Assembly (NCBI GenBank): GCA_018894105.1
Contig: CM032124.1
Coordinates: forward strand, 35,932,277-35,996,276
DNA length: 64,000 nucleotides
From: Jacaranda mimosifolia
Taxonomy: Eukaryota; Streptophyta; Magnoliopsida; Lamiales; Bignoniaceae
Direction of reading: 5' to 3'
Part shown: in pieces, positions 36,140 to 49,492 of the stretch
How positions within the stretch are numbered: position 1 is the first letter of the stretch
How the letters are laid out: each line of letters begins with the position of its first letter
Made by a program: the position numbers and the translations under genes
The notes under the pieces: generated by a model
Databases searched by the model: none
What the model saw: only the letters and a program-made list of their open reading frames with translations
What the model was told of the DNA's origin: nothing

Positions 36140-38662
36140 TGTAACACCCCTAGAATTTTCTTGAATTGTGATAACTTAATTGTCAAATTATTTTCATTTT
36201 TATTTTATGTCATGAATTTTTATAATTATTTAGTATTTTAGAAGTTTTGTGGTCAATATATTATACTAATAAACTTGATTTCATGTTAATTAAAAATTTC
36301 TGGGGCCAATTGGTAATTATAGAGGATGTAATTGCGCAACTTTGGAGAATAGTGGGGTTTGCATGGAAAAATCTTGGTCAACAGGGTCAAAAGTGTAAAT
36401 TTTAAAAATTCAAGGATTTAATTGAGGCTGATTGGAAATCCTTGGGGGCTAAAGTTAAGAATTGAGAAATTCAATTTTTAACACCTCACAGAATGCATTG
36501 GAGTCTTCATTTTTCCTTTCTTCTTCCTTTTTCTTCTCCTCCACCCATGTCCACCACATCCGCCGACGAACTTTCACCGGCGACCGCCATTCACCTAACC
36601 AAACCAACCGATTCACTCCTCTTGACTTCGGCTACACTCGCACACCACCATGCATGGCTGAACCCCGTTCCGGCAAGCCACCGCGAGAGAAAACCGAGAG
36701 CAAACTTTATGACGGCAAGTGGGTTTCTCATTTTTCAGCAACCAACCTCGACTCCAAGGGGTGGTCTGGGCAGTACTCGATAAGGAGAACACCGTGGAGG
36801 CATTGCATGGCGGTGAAACGCAGTGGCGATGACGGGAAATGGTGATCGGAGCACGGTGGTGAAGAGTCATTTTTGAAGGCTGTTGAGCTCGGTTGAGGGT
36901 GCTATAGGCCATGAAACCTGAAACTAAGGGTAGCATTGGAATTAGGAGCTTGAGGAGAGCATTCTAGTGAGATCATTGGGCAACTTCGGTGGCAGCGACA
37001 CCGCGGCGGAGCTGAGGCAGAATCTTTTCCTCGGTACGGTGATCGTAACGACAACCTTGGTTGCTGAATTCGAGGTGCGATTTGGTATTTCGTGGGTGAA
37101 TAGTTAGAAAGGTATTGGATATATATATATATATAGACACACACACATTGTTATGTTGTATTTCTTAAGTTGTGTAGTATTGTAAGAATGAGTGCATGGA
37201 TTCTATATATTTAGGTTCTTGGATCATGGGATTACGCTGGTAAGGGTCTTCCACTTTGGGTTATTGTTTTGTATAAGCACTCTCATTACTTGTTGAAAAC
37301 CCCTATGAGGGTCAGCCATTTTAGCCTCGCTATATCTATATGTTCTTGTGGTATAACCCTTGTGAGGGTTAATTTGCTTGATTGCATTTGCTCGTAAATT
37401 GCTTGAGTCGTACTTGCTCGTTTATTGAAATCTGAATTGATCGATACTTGCTCGTTATCTGTTATTGACTTGTATACCCCTGCGAGGGTTAGTATTTGTT
37501 TCACCTGTTCTTGTTCATTCTGGTGCCCATAACTCCTGTCTGTCATGTCTGGTACTTGTCTTGATCGTGCTTGTTTGTTCCTGTCCTGAATCGTTATCAG
37601 ATGCCTTGTCAGCATACTCGTTTGTTTATTTGTATCCTGATATCTAGCTAGTTGGCTTGTCTGTACTTGCTAGTTGTTTATATATTGCCTTGTCGGCAAC
37701 TCTAATTGCTTGATTCGTACTTGTTGTACTTGCTTGGAGATAGTACTTCGGCCGAGTGCCAATCCTATGTGGAATGCTGGGATAGTTTAGACACGCCTTG
37801 CAGTCTGCTTGGGGTGTCTAGGATTCGCTATGCAGTCCACATAGGTATCCGCGATATGCTAAGCAGTTGCTTAGGTATCTGCAATGGGCCATACAGTTCG
37901 TATGGGCAGTGTGCCATATAGTGTGTATGGGCACACCAATTGTATGCCAAGCTGTCATGCTATGGAAGTACTTGTTTGATTAGTATAAGGTAAACTGATA
38001 TGCATGTCTTAACTCGTTTTGTTAGAATCCATATTCTATTATGGTTTGTTTGCTCGTAATCATTTCTTGCTTGCTTGTAATTTGTTCTTGGAGCAATAAG
38101 GCAAGAGAGATTCCTGTTTGCTATATTCATTCTTGTTAAATCGTAATTGTACTTGTATTGCTATTGATTTAAATCTGTTGAGATGCTCTTCCCTTAACAG
38201 GTTTAGTTCTCGTTTGACATATCATCCCTGACTAAGTCCATTGGACTTAACCCCCATTTTCCATTACTTTTGTAGACAAGGTTGCCTAAGAACGTAAAGT
38301 GCTGACTTGGAGCATAGGAATGTTTCTTTTGTAATAGATTAGGTGTCCCTTTTGTATATGTAGGTTATTAAGGTGCTATATGGTAAAAATGTTGAGATAT
38401 GTCGAGGTTGTTAGGGCTGTCTTGAACTTGTGTACATAATTTTGCTGAACGTTTAAGATTTAAACCTCGACATGAATGTTAATGGTTGGTAGTATTATTT
38501 AAGTTGATATTTTCCGCCGTGCTTTTGAAATTGTCGTTTGCTTTACATGTCTTGGAATTGGAGAAAGAAATTTTTGGGCATATTGATTGTATTACAGATT
38601 CTAAATTTAAGATTGAAATATTTTGATATTTCAGCTTTGGGTTACCGGAGTGGGGTGTCACA
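36140..38662 (+). mobile_element. Solo LTR copy 3
   Basis: TGTAACACCCCTAG...GGGGTGTCACA, 2523 bp, flanked by TTTTC at 36135-36139 and 38663-38667. It has the GC-rich block (about 36540-37080) and CTAAGTCCATTGGACTTAA at about 38230. Only 5 bp separate it from solo LTR 4 in opposite orientation. Open frames at 36462-36845 lie in the GC-rich block and are not considered genes. Confidence 0.88.
37740..37940 (+). repeat. Diverged short repeats in solo LTR 3
   Basis: Alternating GTATGGGCA, GCCATA and GCTTAGGTATC motifs occupy the same relative slot as the minisatellites of copies 1, 2, 4 and 5. The period is irregular. Confidence 0.5.
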
Positions 38663-38667
38663 TTTTC

Positions 38668-41600
38668 TGTGGCACCCCACTCGAGATATAGCCTAAAGGT
38701 TGAAATGCCACTTAGTTCAATCCTATAGCATGCAATATCATATCCGATAGGCCTATAAATATTTTTTCAAAATTCTCCAATAAAATACAATGATCACAAC
38801 TTACAGTATGCTTTAAACTGAATACCATAATACCGAGTGCTCAATTTGCGCTAATAACCCATCAAAAATCAGAACCAAGATATCATCATAAGCAACATAG
38901 TTCATACATACTAAAAGTCTTACATTCGTCCCAACAGTTTACATATTTCTACTACCAAAATATAATAAATGGTGAATTCATATATAAACATCCATTCAAC
39001 AAACTTTAATACAAAACATCAAGTCAAAACCCTTAGTCCAAGTCTCCAGTTTCGTTCCTGTCTGAAAGGAAATAAACGATACTAGGGTGAGTTATAAGGA
39101 TCAGTAAGGAATAAGGCAAAACAATAAACGGCTGTCAAGAGTCAACAATAACAATGGAGTTCAGTAGTTTGAAACTATGGAAGCACAATCATATGCCAGA
39201 ATGAAGTAAAATGACAATTTCCAAACAATTAGCAAATGCTAGGTTGGAATGCCATAATTGTCAGCTAAAAAGGCCTGGGATCATCTCAATTGATGCTGTG
39301 CGGGAGGTTTAGAGCATCTCAATCGATCATAGTTTGGGAGAAAATACAGACGACTTAGTTGGCCAGGGATATCAACCCGATCTAGACTGGAAACTCACTC
39401 CAATCGTTTTGCTCCACAAGCAAAATACAATTAACAGTACAATCCCAATAGAATATGCATATCAATAAAAGAGCAAAACATGAACATTAGAATAGGCTTA
39501 TGCCTCCATAACTGTGCAATCGAACAATTAATAATAGTTTAGTAGCATGAGCATAGTAGCTCGGCAATAATAGTAGTACAAGCATGATAGCTTGGCGAAA
39601 CAGTGGCACAAGCACGGCGACGACTTGGTAATAGCAGTGACACAAGCATGATAGCTTGGCAAAATAGTGGCATAAGCACAACGACCTAGCAATTACAGTA
39701 GTACAAGCATGACAACTTGGTAAGGCTCTCGGCCCAACAATTCTGCTATATCATTTTTAGTTAATATTTTGAATGATCAATTGCCAAAAAGGCAGAATAA
39801 CTGAACAATTATGCCATCAAGGCGATCTACGATACATTGAACAATCAAGAAAACTAATACGGTATTTGAAAATAACAATTTCAATTCAATGAGAATAATA
39901 CGATAAAACTGAGAAAGTTTATGGTGCTAGAACGGTAAGTCAGTTGGTGATCCGAATAGTTTTAAAACCACAAGCCACTCGAGCGTACAATTTAGTTTTA
40001 GATAGAACAATTTTAGGGAACTTTACAGAGTTCGATTGTAAACAGTCATTTTCAATAAAACGGATAAAATACCAATCCTTTTCAAATCAAGAGAACCACA
40101 CAGGGTTCGATAATCAAGCAGCGATAATCAAGACAGATATCAAATCAGTAGAACTTAATGGGTTCAACGATAGATACAGAATAAGCTCATAAAAGTTATA
40201 ACCAATTGGCATATCCTTGACAGGGGTAACAATAATTCACAGAATACGATAATCAAATCAATACCAACCCTAACAGGGGTTTATCAAGGAAATTCGATAG
40301 GAACAAGTGTGCCAGATTGGCGAATCCTCACCTCTATAGTCTTAGAAATGTAGTCACCAACTATTCGTCCATGGGACCCACTTCTTCGTCACCTAATCAA
40401 AAGAATATGTCCAAACTCAAGATCCTCATTCGATCATATAATCACATCCACACAAATTAACAACATAAAATCGATACTTAATTAGCTCAATCGATAGCCT
40501 CAATAAAGACATGTTAATTGTGCTGATCTCGTTAAAGCAATATATAATTGGATCCTAAATCATTTAGTTGATCTTGCCACAACATACTAAATCAATAATG
40601 ATAGTTCATTATCCATTAAAAAAATCCCAATTTTATCTCAAATTTATCAAATGATAAAACAAATCCGAGCTCACTAAACTTAGAACGGTACATGCGTGAT
40701 CTAATTCTTGGATCTATCTCATCTCAATTAACCCAAGTATTGCCACTTAAGTTCCAAATCTATAGAATTAGGGTTTCTAACACCTAATCCACTTATTTAA
40801 CCAATATTATCGTATAGTATACTAAATTCGGGTCCACTAAATATTTAAAATCATACATGCTAGGCTTATATCTAATTCTCATATCCAATTATCCTCAACA
40901 ACCCAATTATTACTTAGGTCCCAATGTCACCAAATTAGGGTTTAATCGCTTGATTAACTCAATTATTCCAAAGTCATCATATATGTAACTAGATCTCGGT
41001 CCACTAACTTATAGAATTATATGCATGTCCTAGTTTTCCAGATTAAATCGTGTGTATTCTTCATTTATACAATACATCGTAAGGTTTGGAAAGTATATAC
41101 ATACAATTTAAATCCATTTCCCGCCATTTACCCAATATCTTTTTATCGAAGCTCCGAATGCGCGATCAGCTTGCGTGCATGTAATCACCGTGATGAGATG
41201 AGCAAACTGTTCTATCGCCGCCGCTGTTGGAGTTGGTCACCATCACCACTAGAAGATGCTCCTCAGCTCCATGAATCAAACCCCTCAAACAATTTTTGAT
41301 TCCGACGTCATTTGGCCGAAAAACTAAAATCCCGCCACCAATCGCCGCCGCTCGATTTTCTTCCAATTTCTCCTTCCATGGTGGTCCGTTTTGGATGCTC
41401 AAGCTACCGTTGTGATCCTTGAGCTAAAGGCTACAAAACCCACTACTCACAACCAAGGTTCAGTAGCTGGAGATGAGAAACACATCGCCACCACCAAGGC
41501 TGGGACTTTGAGCTCTAATTTCGGCCGCCTCGTCGGTCGGTTTTGGGAAAGAATGGTATGTTTAAGTTCCTTGTGCTGAGAGGAAGATTTTGATATATAA

Positions 41601-42033
41601 TATGCCAAGTTTCAGCATCATCGGAGAGAGGTTCGCTGGAGAGGAGATGATGGTTTGCATGTGAAAATTTGAAGAAGTATGGGGATGGTTTGCTATTTAT
41701 AGGGAACTTTATGAAATTATGATTTCCACCCTAAAACTCTTTTTCAGCTTGTCAATTTGGTCCTTTTGAAATTTAGCCAACTTCCAATTAACCCCCAACT
41801 ATTTTAGTGCCTCACAATCGACCCTTTGACCATAAATATTCTCAATTTGACCCTCAAAGCTTTCTAATGTTGGTAAATTGAGTTTTCTTAAACTGCAAAT
41901 TGACCCCAAAACTTTCAAAATTCTAGCAATTAAATCCTTTTTATTACTTTTTGAGCCCTAAAATCCGGCCAACTAATAACTTGATTTTCTAAATTCTTAT
42001 TTTTCAAAAATACCGAATTTAAGGGTTGTTACA
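38668..42033 (-). mobile_element. Solo LTR copy 4 (reverse orientation)
   Basis: The plus strand reads TGTGGCACCCCACTCG...GGGTTGTTACA. It is flanked by TTTTC on both sides (38663-38667, 42034-42038). At 3366 bp it has the GC-rich block at about 41100-41650 and the AAGTCC-type motif decayed near 39085-39110. Unit 2 has the uninterrupted site ATATTCTCACTTCATC at 59430. Confidence 0.88.
39530..39720. repeat. Minisatellite in solo LTR 4
   Basis: A unit of about 32-35 bp, with a 64-bp higher-order period, is built on ACAAGCATGATAGCTTGGC followed by AATAGTGGC. About five copies. It is unrelated in sequence to the repeats of the other LTR copies. Confidence 0.8.
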
Positions 42034-42836
42034 TTTTCTCACTTCATCAAATTAAAAGATAGTTATTCATACTTCAATTCATGATACTTTTTATTTTTTC
42101 TTTTTCCCTCGCAAAAACCCACAGTTCAAACATAGCACAAATCATAGATTGAGAGAAAAGTCTCTTCATAAATTTTAAACAAAATTGAAAGTACTATTAT
42201 TATTTTTTGGTATGTAAGCTTAATAAAGAAATAACTAAAAAATAACATGTAAGAGATTAGCTTAACTTTCTTCAGTATGCCCAAAATATTGCTAGTTCTC
42301 AATCATTGTGGTTGAGACTAAATTCAATCATATCAATTTGAATTCTTTTAAAGTGAAATTGTATAAGCATGTAAGACTTATATTAGCAAATGAAAAATAA
42401 GGATTTATTCTTTAAGATTGATTTGCTGATACAATGACATGAGTTGGGCCTTTATGTTTGTTGTTTCTTATCATTCAAAATTTATTTCTAGTTAAAGAAG
42501 TTTTTCAAATGATTGGAAAAATTGTTTCTATGATGATAGATTCATTTAGCATTGACAAATTAGTTGTATTGGGGGATGAAATGAAACTACAAGAATCAGC
42601 CAATATTAAAGCATATGAAATTCGTGGTAAAATTAAGTTTCAGGAACTAAGGTTTTAATTGTGGCGTGTTTCATATGCCCTCACAATAATATTATCTGTG
42701 AGGTTTGGAATTCCAATTTTAACGAACTCTAAGTCAACATATGTATTTAAAAAGAAAAAAATTCAATCAAATAAAATTCTAGAGGATATTTTTAATTATT
42801 TTCCTCAAATACTTAGTCCAGCCATTGCTATTTTTA
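42034..42836. other. Array-unit spacer ending in a peptide-gene deletion scar
   Basis: Matches 59430-60350. It includes the 3' flank of an MKGKGVGG gene (CTCAAATACTTAGTCCAGCC then ATTGCTATT) but passes directly into the upstream flank (TTTTAATAATCAGATTAC) at about 42836. The gene itself is missing. The 66-residue frames here are not conserved with the homologous segment. Confidence 0.7.
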
Positions 42837-43823
42837 ATAATCAGATTACTTTGTATTAGTGTGCAATTGTAATTGGATTTTGTACATTTATGGGTGATTT
42901 AATTGTAATTAGATTTTGGGAATATTAAGGGAGAGTTACTTGCCATGTGTGTAATGGTGTCTAGAATCTATGTGGGATCATTTGCACAGATGAACCTAAT
43001 TCATTAGAAATTATGTTGATTAGATAGACATAGTACTATATGTATTGGAAATTGATTTGAAATATTATAAATTTAAATGAATTGAATCCCATTTTATGAT
43101 TATGAGAATTTTTTTGGACTTAATGTATTCTAGTTCATGAGGAGATAAGAATAATATGTTTAATTATTAAAATCAAATGCAAGTGAATCAGAAATCATAG
43201 AGCTAGTGACCATCTCTTTTGGATAACTTTAAGGTATTATGTTTGGATTTGAATTTAGTAAGTAAAATGCTCAAAAAAGAAATTGTGTTTTTATTTTTTA
43301 TGAACTTTTCTTTTATTTTTTCCTCTCAAAAAGTTCAAGGTAGAAATAACATAAGTATTTAAGATGAGATAAGTCATTTCCATAAATATATACTTTTTGA
43401 TAAGGCCAAAGGAAGATATTCAAGAAAGTTCTTTTAAAAGAAATTGACAACTATTGAATGATTATTAGAAATTAAAAGATAAAATTAAGTTATTGGAAAA
43501 AGTGAAATAATTCACAATGTGTTCAAAATTGGGCTCGACAAGTTAATCTTATACCGTCATTTTTATTATGTTAAATTGTGCTATTTCTTTATATATACAT
43601 ATGTGTGTGTATATATATATTCCAACTCATTTTCTTTTAAAACTACGTGATTCAAAATTGTATAGATAATTATTTGTATCGCTTGCTTTGTTAAAGATGA
43701 ATATAACAAGTATTCATGAGTGGATTTCATTCAAAGTCTTACTAATATATCATAAATAATTAACATTTCAAGATATAATATTTATTTAATTAACTAAAAA
43801 AGTGCTTCTCAAATTTAATCAAA

Positions 43824-44016
43824 TAAGGTAGTCGAGTGGTTAGTTGATCCAATGACATCGTCCTAGATGTGTGTATATGTGTAAATAAAAAAATAACTTT
43901 TGTTGAGTAGTCAATCAACCCAATGAGATCGATCTCACATTTATATGTGTAAGGCTTGAAATTCGAATATAACAACTCTTGGTGCGCACGCATGTGTGAA
44001 TTTTTTTTTTTTTTTT
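43824..44016 (+). mobile_element. Dimeric SINE-like element, array unit 2
   Basis: GTCGAGTGGTTAGTTGATCC, a GTGTGTATATGTGTAAAT stretch, a second monomer with AAGGCTTGAAATTCGAATAT in the box-B position, and a terminal T/A run. It is orthologous to the dimers at 20.8 and 61.7 kb, slightly shortened in the first monomer. Confidence 0.6.
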
Positions 44017-44474
44017 CACCAAATGGCTAATTTGGCCTAATTTGGGTCATCTACTACATTTCATATTTCATCTTCTATTCCAACTGATGAATATATGCCT
44101 AATATATCTAATTTTAAATTAATTATTTATATATGAAAATACTTAATGCATTCAACATATATTTATGAATAGAAGATGAAATATAAAATAAAATAAAATA
44201 TCCAAATTACACGCACATTACTATTATGGTGAGATTTGAAAATTGAATTTTAACAAACCCTTACTCCATATATGCATCTAAAAATTGATAAAATTCAATC
44301 AAATAGGATTCTGAACGATATTTCTCATTATTTTTCTTAAATACTTCTTCCAACCATTGCTATTACAAAGGAAATTATTGCATTACAAAAGCTCGATCAC
44401 AATCCTACATCTTGTTATCATCAAAATGTAAATAATTTCTTCGACACAAATTTATTCAACTCGAAGTAGCTTAA

Positions 44475-44699
44475 TCAGCTTAGACGATGTGGTCGAAGGA
44501 GAGAAGGTTGTGGCTTAAACGCCCATGGAGGCGGAGGAGAACATAAAGGCTGGCATGCCTTCACACACTCAGGATTAACAGTTATTATAATGCAAGACTT
44601 GATACAGTCTTGGCATTCATTTGCATTAGCCATAGACATTATAAGCAAAAAAGCCACCACCATGACTACAACTGCACCTCCAACCCCTTTGCCCTTCAT
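44475..44699 (-). CDS. MKGKGVGG-family secreted cysteine-rich peptide, copy B
   Basis: A single exon of 74 residues, nearly identical to copy A apart from a few residues. The signal peptide is residues 1-26 (LLIMSMANA end). All six cysteines are present: ECQDCIKSC, then CVKACQPLC, spaced C-x2-C-x3-C-x8-C-x3-C-x3-C. A short Ser/Pro-rich stretch and a basic RRPH-type tail follow. A TATAAATA box lies 69 bases upstream. AATAAA lies at 44451-44456, about 19 bases after the stop. Complete cysteines, an intact frame and conserved promoter make this the best candidate for an active member. I infer a secreted defence-type peptide. Confidence 0.8.
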   Translation of the reverse strand: MKGKGVGGAVVVMVVAFLLIMSMANANECQDCIKSCIIITVNPECVKACQPLCSPPPPWAFKPQPSLLRPHRLS

Positions 44700-44767
44700 T
44701 TTTGTGATTTTTCTTTATCTTTTTCTAAAAGTTACTTGAATTGTGACAACTCCAAGATAATAAGGGC

Positions 44768-44775
44768 TATTTATA
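44768..44775 (-). promoter_or_regulatory. TATA box of peptide gene copy B
   Basis: TTATAAATAGCCC on the minus strand, identical to copy A, with matching surroundings. Confidence 0.75.
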
Positions 44776-45224
44776 AGTGGAGATGAATTTTAATATTTGG
44801 GAATTTCACTTATGTACTGTCTAGGATTGCAGTGAATTTTTTGGATTCTTTGTAATATTACTTTGAGTTTGTGAGATATGAGGTCTAAATTATTCATTTG
44901 ACCACATTGATTTGATGTGGGTTACTTTCTTTTGGTATTAAGTAATTATTTTTCTATTAGTACAACTACAAAAAGATAAAAAAGTAAGTGCCATTGTGAA
45001 GATTGTGACTAATTAATGATATATCTTAAGTGATAACATTATTTATTTTGTTACTAGCAATCTAATATATATAAAGTAAAATATTGTTCGACCCTATTTT
45101 AAGAATATTTATTATATGGATGTGGATAAATTATTTTTATCCTATTTTGTCATCTCAACATTTTTCATTTAGAATCTGATATAAAAATGAGTTATTTTAT
45201 GATCAATATAAAATACTATATTAA

Positions 45225-45475
45225 ATAATTTTTTGGTAACTCCATATCTAATGATGGTAAGTACTCAATATATCTATAAATGCTACTTTCCATATTGATT
45301 TCTCTCTCTCTCTCTCTCTCATTATAAATATATTAGTTTATATATTGAATTAATAAATCTATATATTAATTAAATTTTTTTAGTAACTCTATATCTAACG
45401 ATGGTAAGTACTCAATATATCTACATATATATGTGATTTTCCATATTAACTTTTGTAGTTATTTCTCTCTCTATG

Positions 45476-45517
<42 letters not shown>

Positions 45518-45907
45518 ACAAATTATGTTTTATTTCATAATTTGATATTTTAATCACTAAGATTTGGAACTTTGTTCATAAAAACTACTAATATCAATAC
45601 TTTGTGTTTCGTACAATTAATATTTTTGTTATTAACTAATAATATTAATATCAAATATGATAAATATTTTTAGGTTCCAGTAAACTAAGGTCAGGACTTT
45701 CTGTGTAAAAGTCACTAATCTATAAATACATATATCCATATATATATGAAGAAAATATGTTTTAGTTCATAATGTGATATTTTAGTTATCTTATTATCAA
45801 TATAAATGATATATTAATTAATTTTTTAGTAACTCTATATTTGATGATGGTAAGTACTCAATATATCTATATATATGAGATCTTCCATATTAATTTTTGT
45901 ATTTCTT

Positions 45908-45947
<40 letters not shown>

Positions 45948-46130
45948 AATATACACACACATATGTATATATAAAACAAATTATGTTTTATTTTAGAATT
46001 TGATATTTTAATCATTAAGATCTAGAACTTTCTTTGTAAAATCACTAATATCAAATTTAGTATTTCACGTAATAAATATTTTTATTATTCACTAGAGATA
46101 TTAATATAAAATATAATAAATATTTTTAGT
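45225..46130. repeat. Long tandem repeat with (CT)n(AT)n microsatellites in the Helitron
   Basis: About three diverged copies of a segment containing GATGGTAAGTACTCAATATA at 45253, 45403 and 45848. Each is followed by a (TC)n run and AT repeats. In the later copies, AAATTATGTTTTATTT and a TAATATCAA-type stretch follow. The period varies (about 150-445 bp). Confidence 0.75.
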
Positions 46131-46198
46131 GATAATTCTTTGTAACAATGTCGAATTAGTTCAAAATAAGAATATCAATAACATCAAACCATATTACT

Positions 46199-47024
46199 CA
46201 GGGACGAATCCAAAAATGAGAGTGCGAGGGGGCCAAAATTATAAAGCTTAAAAGTTTAAGTATAATTTTTATATTTGTGAATTTAAAATACACATTTTCA
46301 TCAAAATAGAGTGCGACACTCCTTTATATCAAAAAATTTATAAATGAATCAAATAAATATCAAAATTTATAGTAAACATTTTTCCATTATAAGTATCTAA
46401 AAAGTCAAAGAAAAAGTTCTAAAACATGCTTTCGTCTTATTATGAAACATGTTCTTGACAATATTCATAAAAAAAAAAGTTCTTCCATTTGTAGCTGTTG
46501 AAATACAACGAAAAATATTCACTCACATTTATTCATATCTCAATCTTATTAAAATCAAAATGAGAGATTTTAATTGTTTTGCACGTCCCTTAAAATATAA
46601 TTGGCTAAACTCCCACAATGTTATCTCAAACAAATAAAATAGAAATGCCTTAACTAGCCTATCTAATAGTTTTCACTTGATTATCTGAATGTAAATATGG
46701 ACCTTAGAATTTGTTTTGCATTTTAAAAAATAAAATAGGTAGATATTTCATTAATTGATTTTAATTTTATCTTTAATTAAAAATAAATTCAATTCAATTC
46801 AATAAATCTAGAAAGTAATTTTTAATTTAAGGCCCATAATAAAAGACTTTTAAAAAAGTTAATGAATTAAAATTAAAATTAGTTACTTTTAATTAATATT
46901 AAGTAGCTATTTCTTTTTAATATATTCTTTAAATTAATTATACTAATATATATATATATATTGTAATAAATCTTTGGGGGGGGGGGGGGCAATGGCCCCT
47001 GCTTGCCCCCTAGATCCGTCCCTG
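46199..47024. mobile_element. hAT-like non-autonomous element in the Helitron
   Basis: The left end is CAGGGACGAATCCA and the right, in reverse complement, CAGGGACGGATCTA. The flanks are ATATTACT (46191-46198) and ATATCACT (47025-47032). It is 826 bp, with a G-run at about 46976-46989 near the right end. The CAGGG terminus and 8-bp duplication fit hAT. The 62-residue frame inside (46449-46637) is not recognised. Confidence 0.85.
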
Positions 47025-49492
47025 ATATCACTTGATAAGAATGATTACTATGATATGGAAGTTTCTTTGTAGACATCACTAATTCATATAAATATATATG
47101 CATATATATAGTAAAATATATTTTATTTCATAATTTGATACTTTAATCATTAATCTTAATTTAATATTTCCTAAAAAAGATCTTATTTCATAATTTAATA
47201 CCTTCATTATGTTAAATTCCTTGATCTAAACACATAAATCCCTTCAAGTAATTTATGCTAAAAATAACCAAAACATGCAATTCACTGAATATTTAAAGAT
47301 CCCAAATCATTGTCTTTCTTTTTTCTTCATCTCTATAGGATCATAAGTTTGTTGAGTTAGACTCTCATTTTTTTAAATATGTATGTATTTTTGTAATTTA
47401 TATATGAGTTTTTAATACTATAATTTTTATGCTTATAAACCAGGTTAATTTGCAAAAGAAATTTGGTGTCTCGATTTTGTTGTAAGTTAATATTTTTTCC
47501 CACCAACTATACTAATTTTTGCATCTGCCAATTTTCTTCGCACTTTTCATCTTATGAATTTCCTTTAATTGGTGGTTTCTTTATTTTTATTATTTTGTTG
47601 GTTTGGTATTTTGTTGGTGGCCTCTATATATATTTTTTATGATTAGATTAAGTATTATCAAAATTTCAATTATATTTAATATTTTGTATAATTTACAAAA
47701 AATATGGCATCTAATTATAACTAATTTGAATATAATAAAATTTAAAATTCAAAAATCAATTATATTGTATTCAATATATAAAATTCTTATTAAATTTAAA
47801 TTTTGTATAAAAATGCAATAACATATTAGCTTTGAGTGTTGTCATTGATGGATAAAAAACATACAATGTAACACCCCTAAATTGCAGTATTTCGGAAGAT
47901 AAGAGTTTAGAAATCATGATTTTAATTGATTGGATTTTAGGCCTTGAAAAAGAAATAAAAAGGACTTAATTGCAAAAATTTTAAATGTTTTGGGGTCAAA
48001 ATGGAATTTAGGAAGACTTGATTGGACTAACTTGAGAAGTTTTGCAGTTTGCATGTATATATTTTTGGCCAAATAGGTCAAAGTAAGGCATTCACTTTAT
48101 TAGGGACTGAATTGGAGTTTGTTGAAATCTTGATGGACCTAATTGAAAGCTAAAACAAACTTTTGGGGGTCAATTTGCGATTTCCAAAAAATAGCCTATA
48201 AATAGCCAAATTTCAGTTTGTACCCATTATTTTCCTTTTTCCTCAGGGTGTCACCCTATCTTTCTCCCTCCAGCAGTCCCAGAACCTTGAAACCAAACCA
48301 ACCATTTTCTTCATCGCATCACGGCGAACATGCTAGTACCTTATGCAGCCGAAATCAATCTATGAGCTGCCGGAAAACCGAGGCTGAAGTGAACTCATGG
48401 TAGAGCTTGGTGGGTTTCCAATCTCTGGCGACTAAAGCTTGAAAGTGAGTAGTAGGTTTTGAAAATTTCAGCTCAAGTGTTGTGAGGGTGGTTTTAGATT
48501 GAAGATTAGGCCAGCGACAGAGGAGAAATTAGATAAAAACCTCACGGCGGCGAGTGGTGGTGCCAGGAGATCGTAGTTGAAATTGGAGGGCAATTCAGCG
48601 ATGAAAGCTAAAATTGAGTTGGGCTTTGGGTTTGTTGAGTTGAAACACTCATTTTGGTGGTGTTGGTGACTATCTGTAGAGGCGGCATACTACGGTGGAC
48701 GGTGGATGGAGGTGGCAGCGGGATAATGTTTTTCTCCCCTCGATGTGACGAACACAACCATGTAATTGATATGTGATTTCGGCATCTCCATAGCAGGATC
48801 TTGGGTAAAGGAAAAGGAGTTAGATTATATATGTTTATATATATATGTATATATATACATGTATATATATACATGTAATGTACCATTATTTCCATTGGAC
48901 TTTATAATATGCCAAGGATGAGGATTTGTATAAGGTTGATATATATTCCCATACATGGACTATAGTGTAGTTGCCCGGATCTGTATTATTTTATGTAATG
49001 TTCGGATTAATTGAGTTAATTAATAATTGGCTAATTTGAGATGTTATTGGACTAAGACTCGGTATATTCATGTGCTAGTATGAGTTTAGTCAACCTAGAT
49101 TATACTATTTTATGAAATGTTGGGAATTATCGAGTTAATTGGAAAAGAAAATCCTAATTTTATGAATTTGGGACCTAAATAGCAATAATTACGTTATTAA
49201 GCTAATTGGCTTGTTATTATTGATTTAGGATATGATATAAGGTTAATTATATAAATAAGGATTGGATTAAGCCTTCTATTAGTACCGTGTTAATATTGGA
49301 GAATAACTCTTGATTTTAGAACAGTTAATAGTAAGACTGTAACTATTGATGGTTATCGAGGTTGAATAAAGATTTGATTGTGAACTTATTCCTTTGGTTA
49401 GGTGACGAAGGAGTAGGTCCCACAAACCAGTAATTGCAGATTGTGGTTGCAGCTTTTCTGAGACTACGAAGGTGAGGGTCTGCTAGGGCTGT

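Larger units (their letters stand above)
16637..42836. repeat. Tandem array unit 1 (expanded by TE insertions)
   Basis: About 5.4 kb of unit sequence: 16637-17422, 20544-22728, 34483-36139 and 42034-42836. The order is upstream flank, (ACAT)n/(AT)n microsatellite, dimeric SINE, MKGKGVGG peptide gene, CACTA-like MITE, then a block ending in the 3' flank of a second peptide gene. The same order recurs from 42837 and from about 60785. Examples of shared text are TTTGGATAAGTTTAAGGTAT against TTTGGATAACTTTAAGGTAT and TCTCACTTCATCAAATTAAA. The remaining 20.8 kb is inserted mobile DNA. Confidence 0.85.

Noticed and set aside
36462..36936. GC-rich open frames as a gene
   Set aside because: They lie inside solo LTR 3 in a block present at the same place in all copies; the frames are not conserved between copies.
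42458..42658. Paired frames at 42458-42658 and 59845-60036 as a conserved small gene
   Set aside because: The two share the N-terminal part, but the frame shifts after about residue 29, so selection on a protein is unlikely.
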